Source: Deltaproteobacteria bacterium
Lineage (GTDB): Bacteria > Desulfobacterota > Deferrimicrobia > Deferrimicrobiales > Deferrimicrobiaceae
NCBI GenBank assembly: GCA_017889845.1
Contig: JAGGAJ010000108.1
Span: 1 to 6,154 of the forward strand
Direction: 5' to 3'
Length of the DNA: 6,154 nucleotides
A model generated the notes under the pieces. It made no database searches, was not told the origin of the DNA, and saw only the letters and a list, made by a program, of their open reading frames with translations. Shown piece by piece: positions 1 through 5,394 of the stretch (positions are counted from its first letter, which is position 1; each line of letters starts with the position of its first letter). Both the position numbers and the translations under genes were made by a program.

Positions 1-422
1 ATGTTGAGCAGCACGGTCTTCCCCTTGCCCAGCGGGGACGCGGCGATGACGACCCCTTCCGTGGAGGCCATCCCGCGCAGGGCCGTGACGCCGATCTCCC
101 GCGCCACCACGATCACCGCCATCCACGCGGGGACCCTCCCCGGCGGGATCAGCATGACCATGGCGGCGCACACCAGCAGCTTGTCCGCCAGCGGGTCCAG
201 GAGTTTCCCGAGGGAGGTCACCATCCGGTACCGCCTCGCGATGTACCCGTCGAACAGATCCGTGACGGCAGCCGCGACGAACAGGAGGAACGCCGCGAGG
301 GAACGGGTGAAGGAAATCCCCCGCCCTGCGGGCGGAAGGAGGATGAGGACCAGCACCGGGACGGCCAGGATGCGCAGGAGCGTGAGGACGTTGGGCGGGT
401 TGAGCCGGGAGGCGACGCTCAT
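1..422 (-). CDS. pgsA: CDP-diacylglycerol--glycerol-3-phosphate 3-phosphatidyltransferase (partial, 3' end missing)
   Basis: This membrane enzyme joins CDP-diacylglycerol and sn-glycerol 3-phosphate to make phosphatidylglycerophosphate, the committed step to phosphatidylglycerol and cardiolipin. The visible 140 residues contain the complete CDP-alcohol phosphatidyltransferase signature, D-x2-D-G-x2-A-R-x8-G-x3-D-x3-D, with D55, D58, G59, A62, R63, G72, D76 and D80 as the metal- and CDP-binding positions. Hydrophobic segments lie around residues 12-30, 40-54 and 82-108. A late LGKGKT stretch (131-136) matches the conserved LGKxKT region of PgsA, which favours PgsA over phosphatidylserine or cardiolipin synthases of the same superfamily. 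Family members are about 180-200 residues, so roughly the last quarter lies beyond the window edge. The ATG overlaps the TGA of the upstream transglycosylase gene as ATGA, and no Shine-Dalgarno sequence precedes it, so translation is probably coupled. Confidence 0.93.
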   Translation of the reverse strand, partial: MSVASRLNPPNVLTLLRILAVPVLVLILLPPAGRGISFTRSLAAFLLFVAAAVTDLFDGYIARRYRMVTSLGKLLDPLADKLLVCAAMVMLIPPGRVPAWMAVIVVAREIGVTALRGMASTEGVVIAASPLGKGKTVLLN

Positions 423-1009
423 TCGACGGCGGAATATTGCCGGTACAGATCCAGCACGCGCCGGACGTATTGCCTCGTCTCCTGGTATGGCGGGATGCCG
501 CCGTACTTCTTCACGGCGGCGGGGCCCGCGTTGTACGCCGCGATCGTATTCGTCAGGTCCCCCTCGAAGGTGGCGAGGAGTTCCTTGATATACTTGACAC
601 CCCCCTCGATGTTCTCGATCGGGTCGAAGGGATCGGAGACGTTCATCCGCTTCGATGTGAAAGGCATCAGCTGCATGACCCCCATGGCGCCCTTCCGGGA
701 GACCGCCTTGCGCTGCCCGTTGGACTCCGCCTTGATGATGGCGCGGACCAGCGCGGGGGAGAGGTTGTGGGCACGCGCGTACTGGCCGGCGTAATTGGTC
801 ATCCAGTCGTCGCCGGGAGACGATCCGGCCAACGGGAGGCCCGGCGGAGCCTTCGGCGCCTCGCGCAGGTACACCTCGAACTTCCCGTCCGGCGGGGTGT
901 TCGAGAAGTGGACGACACCGTCCGCGTCTACGTAGCGGTAGATGTCCGCCCTGACCGATGCAGGCCAGAGGGTGAGGGAAATGATGAAAAGCAGGCGGAA
1001 ATAAACCAT
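419..1009 (-). CDS. Secreted lytic transglycosylase with DUF4124 and SLT domains
   Basis: This 196-residue protein is a periplasmic lytic transglycosylase, predicted to cleave the MurNAc-GlcNAc bond of peptidoglycan with formation of 1,6-anhydroMurNAc. Residues 1-21 form a signal peptide (hydrophobic core 4-16, likely cleavage after VRA at 21). Residues 22-40 carry a DUF4124-like stretch, IYRYVDADGVVHFSNTPP. The SLT (family 1) domain spans about 75-190, with catalytic Glu95 in IKAESNG, the GAMGVMQLMP motif (107-116), AAYNAGP (157-163) and PYQETRQYV (174-182). It is short compared with Slt70 and lacks the helical superhelix domain, so it is a minimal SLT protein. No lipobox is visible, which points to a soluble periplasmic protein. 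The ATG is fixed by the signal peptide, yet no Shine-Dalgarno sequence lies before it; see the promoter entry. It overlaps pgsA by four bases. The domain assignment is firm; the exact cellular role (growth, division, secretion-system assembly) cannot be read from the sequence. Confidence 0.93.
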   Translation of the reverse strand: MVYFRLLFIISLTLWPASVRADIYRYVDADGVVHFSNTPPDGKFEVYLREAPKAPPGLPLAGSSPGDDWMTNYAGQYARAHNLSPALVRAIIKAESNGQRKAVSRKGAMGVMQLMPFTSKRMNVSDPFDPIENIEGGVKYIKELLATFEGDLTNTIAAYNAGPAAVKKYGGIPPYQETRQYVRRVLDLYRQYSAVE

Positions 1010-1012
1010 AAT
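984..1012 (+). promoter_or_regulatory. Possible nadB promoter overlapping the transglycosylase start
   Basis: On the plus strand ATGAAA (984-989, four of six matches to TTGACA) is followed by a 17-base spacer and CATAAT (1007-1012, five of six matches to TATAAT). Transcription would begin near 1019, giving nadB a leader of about 57 bases. The -10 box covers the start codon of the divergent transglycosylase gene. The -35 box is weak and other hexamers such as GATATT (1015-1020) are possible, so this is a candidate only. Confidence 0.35.
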
Positions 1013-1017
1013 TCGAT

Positions 1018-1046
1018 ATTGTAAGGAAATGCCCCCCCTAAGTCAA
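1018..1046 (-). promoter_or_regulatory. Sigma70-type promoter for the transglycosylase-pgsA operon
   Basis: On the minus strand a -35 box TTGACT (1046 to 1041) is followed by a 17-base spacer (1040 to 1024) and a -10 box TACAAT (1023 to 1018). Each box matches the TTGACA/TATAAT consensus at five of six positions, and 17 bases is the optimal spacing. This stands out in a GC-rich background. Transcription would start at about 1009-1012, which is on or just before the transglycosylase ATG (1009-1007), so the message would have essentially no leader. The spacer contains a run of seven G. The boxes are seen directly; activity is inferred. Confidence 0.7.
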
Positions 1047-1048
1047 AC

Positions 1049-1070
1049 GGGGCGGGGGCGCGGGGAGGGG
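1049..1070 (+). promoter_or_regulatory. G-quadruplex motif containing the nadB Shine-Dalgarno sequence
   Basis: Four G-tracts lie in a row on the nadB sense strand: GGGG (1049-1052), GGGGG (1054-1058), GGGG (1062-1065) and GGGG (1067-1070), separated by C, CGC and A. This fits the canonical G-quadruplex pattern with loops of 1, 3 and 1 bases and at least four G per tract. The nadB ribosome-binding site GGAGG (1064-1068), seven bases before the ATG at 1076, lies inside the last two tracts. A C7 run at 1032-1038 could instead pair with one of the G-tracts. Folding in the cell is inferred. Confidence 0.6.
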
Positions 1071-1075
1071 CCACG

Positions 1076-2683
1076 ATGAAGAGGGTATCGCAGTTCCTGG
1101 TGATCGGCAGCGGGATCGCGGGGCTGAGCTTCGCCCTGCGGGCCGCGAAGAAGGGAACCGTCACGATCATCACGAAGAAGGAGGCGTCCGAGTCGAGCAC
1201 GAACTACGCGCAGGGGGGAATCGCTACCGTCTGGAGCGGCGAGGACACCTTCGAGTCCCACATCGAGGACACCCACCGGGCCGGTGCCGGCCTGTGCCAC
1301 CCCGACACGGTGGACCTGGTGGTGCGGGACGCGCCGGCGCGGATCCGGGAGCTGATCGGGTGGGGCGTGGAGTTCACCCGTCAGACGGGGAAGCGCGGGT
1401 ACGACCTCCATCGGGAAGGGGGGCACTCCCGCCGGCGGATCTTCCACGCCAAGGACCTGACCGGCCGGGAGGTGGAGCGGGCGCTCCTTTCCCGGGCGAG
1501 GGAGAATCGGCGGATCCGGCTGTTCGAGCACCACGCGGCGGTCAACCTGATCACGCGGCAGAAGATCTCCTCTTTCGACCGGCAGGGGGCGGACGAGGTG
1601 CTTGGGGCGTACGTGCTGGACCAGAACACCGGGAAGATCCACACGTTCGTGGCAGACGCGACGGTGCTGTCCACCGGCGGCGCCGGGAAGGTGTACCTCT
1701 ACACCAGCAACCCCGACATCGCCACGGGGGACGGGATCGCCATAGCGTACCGCGCGGGGGCGACCATCGCCAACATGGAGTTCGTCCAGTTCCATCCCAC
1801 CTGCCTCTACCACCCGCACGCCAAGTCGTTCCTGATCTCCGAGGCGGTCCGCGGAGAGGGGGCGGTGCTCCGGAACCGCGCGGGGGATCGCTTCATGGCG
1901 GGGGTCCACCCGATGAAGGAGCTCGCCCCCCGGGACATCGTCGCCCGGGCGATCGACGCCGAACTCAAGCGGACCGGCGAGGATTGCGTCTACCTGGACA
2001 TTCGGCACAAGGGGGCGGCCTTCATCCGGAAGCACTTCCCGAACATCCACCGGACCTGCCTCTCCTTCGGGATCGACATGACGAAGGAGGCGCTTCCGGT
2101 TGTCCCCGCGGCCCACTACCTGTGCGGCGGCGTACGGACGAACCTTCATGGCGAGACCGACATCCATCGGCTCTTCGCCATCGGGGAGTGCGCGTGCACG
2201 GGCCTGCACGGCGCGAACCGGCTCGCGTCCAACTCCCTGCTGGAGGCGCTGGTCTTCTCGGACCGGGCGGTCAAGCGCGCCGTCGAGGCGTACGCCGGGA
2301 AGCCCAGGCCCCGGATCGACATCCCGCAGTGGGACCCCGGCAAGGCGCAGGAGCCCGACGAGGCGGTCGTGGTATCCCACAACTGGGACGAAATCCGCCG
2401 GACCATGTGGAACTACGTGGGAATCGTGCGGTCGAACAAGCGCCTGTCGCGCGCCCTCGACCGGATCGAGCTGCTGCAGCGGGAGATCGCCGAGTATTAC
2501 TGGAACTTCCGGGTGACGGGAGACCTGCTCGAGCTTCGGAACATCTGCACGGTGGCGGAACTGATCGTCCGCTGCGCGATGCAGCGGAAGGAGAGCCGCG
2601 GGCTCCACACCACCATCGACTACCCGTACCAGGACGACGAGCACGGGCGCAAGGACACGGTGGTCCGCAGGACCCGGTTCTGA
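1076..2683 (+). CDS. nadB: L-aspartate oxidase
   Basis: This cytoplasmic flavoenzyme oxidises L-aspartate to iminoaspartate with oxygen or fumarate as acceptor. The iminoaspartate is passed to quinolinate synthase NadA, opening de novo NAD synthesis. The 535-residue length matches E. coli NadB (540). An N-terminal FAD-binding Rossmann motif, GSGIAG (11-16), is followed by NYAQGGIA (43-50), REGGHSRRR (113-121), QFHPTCLYHP (238-247), EAVRGEGA (256-263), APRDIVARAID (284-294), PAAHYLCGG (344-352) and GLHGANRLASNSLLE (376-390). By position, E114, H240, R286, H347 and R382 correspond to the E. coli active-site residues E121, H244, R290, H351 and R386. The REGGHS segment and the full NadB pattern separate it from the related succinate dehydrogenase and fumarate reductase flavoproteins. 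The start is set by GGAGG seven bases upstream. nadA and nadC are not next to it; the gene stands alone between a divergent and a convergent neighbour. Confidence 0.97.
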   Translation: MKRVSQFLVIGSGIAGLSFALRAAKKGTVTIITKKEASESSTNYAQGGIATVWSGEDTFESHIEDTHRAGAGLCHPDTVDLVVRDAPARIRELIGWGVEFTRQTGKRGYDLHREGGHSRRRIFHAKDLTGREVERALLSRARENRRIRLFEHHAAVNLITRQKISSFDRQGADEVLGAYVLDQNTGKIHTFVADATVLSTGGAGKVYLYTSNPDIATGDGIAIAYRAGATIANMEFVQFHPTCLYHPHAKSFLISEAVRGEGAVLRNRAGDRFMAGVHPMKELAPRDIVARAIDAELKRTGEDCVYLDIRHKGAAFIRKHFPNIHRTCLSFGIDMTKEALPVVPAAHYLCGGVRTNLHGETDIHRLFAIGECACTGLHGANRLASNSLLEALVFSDRAVKRAVEAYAGKPRPRIDIPQWDPGKAQEPDEAVVVSHNWDEIRRTMWNYVGIVRSNKRLSRALDRIELLQREIAEYYWNFRVTGDLLELRNICTVAELIVRCAMQRKESRGLHTTIDYPYQDDEHGRKDTVVRRTRF

Positions 2684-2689
2684 ACCGGG
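2673..2689. terminator. Hairpin over the nadB stop codon, possible bidirectional terminator
   Basis: CCCGGTT (2673-2679) and AACCGGG (2683-2689) are perfect inverted arms of seven bases around CTG, so the stem spans the nadB TGA (2681-2683). The arm CCGGG (2685-2689) can alternatively pair with CCCGG (2696-2700), and GGCCG (2688-2692) with CGGCC (2698-2702). The site lies between convergent nadB and the lipoprotein gene, where a shared terminator is expected. No U-tract follows in either direction, so it is not a standard intrinsic terminator. Confidence 0.4.
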
Positions 2690-2714
2690 CCGCCTCCCGG
2701 CCGGGGGCGCCGCG

Positions 2715-3344
2715 CTAATCCCAGGACAGTACGGCGCGCCCCTGCACCCCGGACAGGACCATCTTGAACCACGGCGTGCCGGGCCGGGCCTCCGCCGCTG
2801 TCTCCCCCGCCTCCTTCGGGAACGCCACCTCGTACGCCCGGTACCACTTTCCGGAGTACGGGAAGAACCGGGAGATCTCCTCGGGCCGCATCGACGCCTT
2901 GCGGACGTACACCGGCGCGTAATCCTTTTCGTCCGCCCTCACCAGCCGCAGGCTCCACAGGGTCTCCGGCTTCTCCAGGTCGTTCCCCTTCTCGTCCGGG
3001 ACGTACAGGGCGACGAAAAAGCGGACGTGCTTCTGCGACTCCCCGCGCCACGACGCGATGGTGGCCTCCCGCCGCTGCGGATCCAGGTAGTAGATGTTGG
3101 AGAACTCCTCCGCGAAGGCGTCGACCCACGGCGGGGAGAGCCAGGTGGCGTAGAGGATGAACAGGGTGTCCAGCCCGTCGCGGACCTCCCGGGTGCGCGT
3201 CGCGCCTTCCGTGATCCGGTTGTAGGAGGGGGACCCGAGGACCTTCTCGTAGAGGGCGACCGAGCGGGGGCCGCATGCCGCGGCGGACGCCGCCAGGAAC
3301 AGGACGGCCAGGATCCGGGCCGCCCGCCGCCGGAGGTCAGCCAT
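2715..3344 (-). CDS. Putative lipoprotein of unknown function
   Basis: I do not recognise this 209-residue protein. Its N-terminus has a basic stretch (RRRAAR, 5-10), a hydrophobic core (11-19) and SAAAC with Cys24, the only cysteine in the protein. This resembles a lipoprotein signal, although the -3 residue is Ala where Leu is usual. Gly25 follows the cysteine, so outer-membrane sorting would be expected if it is lipidated in a Gram-negative cell. The mature part is mixed alpha/beta in appearance and rich in aromatic residues (FFVALYVPDEKG 109-120, FFPYSGKWYRAYEVAF 160-175), without transmembrane segments or a known catalytic motif. The start is well supported: AAGGAGG (3360-3354) lies nine bases upstream, inside the end of pyrE, and the first eight bases overlap pyrE. 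It is the last gene of the purL-purF-pyrE operon. Placement alone does not indicate a role in nucleotide synthesis; it may be a surface protein or a chaperoned envelope factor. Confidence 0.8.
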   Translation of the reverse strand: MADLRRRAARILAVLFLAASAAACGPRSVALYEKVLGSPSYNRITEGATRTREVRDGLDTLFILYATWLSPPWVDAFAEEFSNIYYLDPQRREATIASWRGESQKHVRFFVALYVPDEKGNDLEKPETLWSLRLVRADEKDYAPVYVRKASMRPEEISRFFPYSGKWYRAYEVAFPKEAGETAAEARPGTPWFKMVLSGVQGRAVLSWD

Positions 3345-3933
3345 TCTCCACGTCCTCCTTCAGGAACATCGGCTCGATCCGGTACCCCTTCCCCGCCACC
3401 GCATCCGCGCCGCCCTCGTTCCGGTCGACGATGCACAGCACGCGGGCCACCACCAGGCCGGAACCCGCCGCCCGCTCGATGGCCCGGAGCGTCGACGCGC
3501 CCGTGGTCACCACGTCCTCGAGGATCGCGACCCTCATCCCCGGCCGGAGGTTCTTCGTCCCCTCGATCCACTGGGCCGTGCCGTGCGTCTTGGGCTCCTT
3601 CCGGATGATGAAGGCCGGCACCGGCCAGCCCCGGAGGGCGCTGGTCAGCGACACCGCGGTCACGATCGGGTCCGCGCCCAGGGTGATCCCCCCCACCGCC
3701 TCCGGCCGCTCCCCGTCCTCCAGCATGGCGCAGAAGAGGCGTCCGCAAAGGACCGCGCCCCGCGCATCCAGGGTGGTCTGCTTGCAGTCGATGTAGAAGT
3801 CGGATTCCCTGCCCGAGGAGAGGACCACCTTCCGCCTCTCGTAGCTCTTCTCCTTCAGCAGGGCGAGGAACGCCTTCCGGTCCTCGGCGGACTCCGCAGG
3901 GAAGGCGAACGGTTTGTACGTCCTGTTGGGCAT
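3337..3933 (-). CDS. pyrE: Orotate phosphoribosyltransferase
   Basis: This enzyme transfers the phosphoribosyl group of PRPP to orotate, giving orotidine 5'-phosphate in de novo pyrimidine synthesis. The 198-residue product has the family's usual length. It shows the substrate segment SGRESDFYIDCK (40-51), GGITLGADPI (81-90), the flexible catalytic loop RKEPKTHGT (111-119) with Lys112, Lys115 and His117, and the PRPP-binding motif VAILEDVVTTGAS (135-147) with the acidic pair Glu139-Asp140. The frame stays open upstream to 4095, but that extension is antisense-like, low-complexity sequence inside purF, so the ATG at 3933 is chosen. A G-rich site, GGGGGGA (3944-3938), precedes it at a short distance. 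It follows purF by 34 bases and overlaps the lipoprotein gene by eight. Its placement in a purine operon joins two PRPP-consuming pathways. The active form is expected to be a dimer. Confidence 0.95.
   Translation of the reverse strand: MPNRTYKPFAFPAESAEDRKAFLALLKEKSYERRKVVLSSGRESDFYIDCKQTTLDARGAVLCGRLFCAMLEDGERPEAVGGITLGADPIVTAVSLTSALRGWPVPAFIIRKEPKTHGTAQWIEGTKNLRPGMRVAILEDVVTTGASTLRAIERAAGSGLVVARVLCIVDRNEGGADAVAGKGYRIEPMFLKEDVENG
3354..3360 (-). promoter_or_regulatory. Shine-Dalgarno sequence for the lipoprotein gene
   Basis: AAGGAGG on the minus strand is a full Shine-Dalgarno match, nine bases before the ATG at 3344. It sits within the last codons of pyrE (Lys-Glu-Asp), so the site serves initiation while being read as coding sequence. 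It decides the lipoprotein start and implies independent or coupled re-initiation after pyrE. Confidence 0.8.
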
Positions 3934-3967
3934 GGTTTCCCCCCGGTCGGTTTCGCGGTCCGGGCCG

Positions 3968-5383
3968 TCAGACTCGGACCGACCCGCGGAACAGCGGCAA
4001 CTGCTCTTCGGTCTCATCCGCCTCGAGCGGAACCGTGTAGTTCCCGGAGAAGCAGGCGTCGCAGTACGTCGTCTTCCCGTTCGGCACGCAGGCATGGAGT
4101 CCCTGCATGCTCAGGTACCTCGTGCTGTCGGATGTGAGGTACGTGTTGATCTCTTCGAGCGTGTGGGTCGCGGCGATCAGGTCCCGCCGCAGCGGGGTGT
4201 CGATGCCGTAGAAGCACGGGTAGCAGGTGGGGGGGGAGCTGATGCGGACGTGGATCTCCTTCGCCCCGGCCGCCCGGATCATCTTGATGATCTTGCGTCC
4301 CGTCGTCCCCCGGACGATGGAGTCGTCCACCACCACCACGCGCCTTCCCGCCACCACGTCCCGCACCGCGTTCAGCTTGATCTTCACGCCGAAGTGGCGG
4401 ATCGACTGCTGCGGCTCGATGAAGGTGCGGCCCACGTAATGGTTGCGGATCAGCCCCATTTCGAAGGGGATCCCCGCCGCTTCGGAGTACCCCAGCGCTG
4501 CCGGGACGCCCGAGTCGGGGACGGGGATGACGATGTCGGCCTCCGCCGGGGACTCCCGGGCGAGCTGGCGGCCCAGCTCCTTGCGAACCTCGTAGACGCT
4601 CCGCCCCCCCAGGATCGAGTCGGGGCGGGCGAAGTAGACGTGCTCGAAGATGCAGAACCGCTCCACCGCGGGGAGGAACGGCTTGTATGATTGCATCCCG
4701 CGCGGATCCACGACCACCATTTCCCCGGGGTCCACCTCCCGCAGGAACTCCGCCTCGATGAGGTCGAGGGCGCACGACTCGGAGCAGATCACCGTCCCGC
4801 CCCCCTTCGTCCTCCCGAGCGCCAGGGGCCGGATCCCGTGCGGGTCGCGCACGCCGATCAGCCGGTCGCGGGTCATGAAGAGGAGGGAATAGGCGCCACG
4901 GACCTGGTTCAGGGCGTCCACGATCCGGTCCTCGATCCGTTCCTTCCGGGACCGGGCGATGAGGTGGACGATCACCTCGGTGTCCATCGTGGACTGGAAG
5001 ATGGAACCGGAGATCTCCAGCTCCCGCTTGATCTCGTGGGCGTTGACGAGGTTCCCGTTGTGCGCGACGGCGATGGAACCGGACTCGAAGTCCACCACCA
5101 CCGGCTGGGCATTCTTGAGTTCCGAGCTCCCCGTCGTGGAGTACCGGACGTGCCCGATGGCGATGTGGCCGGGGAGGCGGGCGAGGACCCCCTCGGAGAA
5201 GATGTCGGCCACCAGCCCCATCTCCTTGTGGAAGGTGATGACCTCCCCGTCGGCGCTGGCGATCCCGGCGCTCTCCTGCCCGCGGTGCTGCAGGGCATAG
5301 AGCCCGAGGTACGTCATGTTGGACGCCTCGGAGTGCCCGTGGATCCCGAAGATTCCGCACTCCTCGTGCCAGCCGCCGGACAT
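3968..5383 (-). CDS. purF: Amidophosphoribosyltransferase, Fe-S cluster type with propeptide
   Basis: This enzyme makes 5-phosphoribosylamine from PRPP and glutamine, the committed step of purine synthesis. The 471-residue product begins with a short propeptide, MSGGWHEE, before Cys9, which becomes the catalytic N-terminal nucleophile of the class II glutaminase domain (9 to about 240; ALQHRGQESAG 30-40, GHVRYSTTG 77-85, AHNGNLVN 107-114, TMDTE 132-136). The phosphoribosyltransferase domain follows, with the PRPP motif VVVVDDSIVRGTTG (349-362). Four cysteines, C244, C390, C441 and C444, fit the 4Fe-4S ligands of Bacillus subtilis PurF; after removal of eight residues the first two fall at 236 and 382, the B. 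subtilis positions. The enzyme is therefore of the oxygen-sensitive, processed type, unlike E. coli PurF, which has no cluster. The ATG lies 11 bases after the purL stop, with AAGGGG in the gap as a modest ribosome-binding site. Feedback inhibition by purine nucleotides is known for the family. Confidence 0.97.
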   Translation of the reverse strand: MSGGWHEECGIFGIHGHSEASNMTYLGLYALQHRGQESAGIASADGEVITFHKEMGLVADIFSEGVLARLPGHIAIGHVRYSTTGSSELKNAQPVVVDFESGSIAVAHNGNLVNAHEIKRELEISGSIFQSTMDTEVIVHLIARSRKERIEDRIVDALNQVRGAYSLLFMTRDRLIGVRDPHGIRPLALGRTKGGGTVICSESCALDLIEAEFLREVDPGEMVVVDPRGMQSYKPFLPAVERFCIFEHVYFARPDSILGGRSVYEVRKELGRQLARESPAEADIVIPVPDSGVPAALGYSEAAGIPFEMGLIRNHYVGRTFIEPQQSIRHFGVKIKLNAVRDVVAGRRVVVVDDSIVRGTTGRKIIKMIRAAGAKEIHVRISSPPTCYPCFYGIDTPLRRDLIAATHTLEEINTYLTSDSTRYLSMQGLHACVPNGKTTYCDACFSGNYTVPLEADETEEQLPLFRGSVRV

Positions 5384-5394
5384 GACCGCCCCTT

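Noticed and set aside
1043..2644. A 533-codon open frame antisense to nearly all of nadB.
   Set aside because: Its product is low-complexity, rich in Arg, Pro, Gly, Val and Asp, with no family motif, while nadB on the other strand has every conserved motif. Long antisense frames are common in GC-rich genes with strong third-position bias.
1294..2718. A 474-codon plus-strand frame shifted within nadB.
   Set aside because: The translation is Arg/Gly/Pro-rich low-complexity sequence overlapping nadB on the same strand; nadB itself is intact and complete.
3934..3967. A repeated GAAACC in the purF-pyrE gap, considered as an operator.
   Set aside because: Two six-base copies in 34 bases are not enough to call a regulatory site, and no known PurR or PyrR-type element is recognisable.
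4229..4236. An eight-G run (C8 on the coding strand) inside purF, a possible frameshift hotspot.
   Set aside because: It encodes the conserved SSPPTC segment just before Fe-S ligand C390 and the frame is intact, so nothing indicates slippage.
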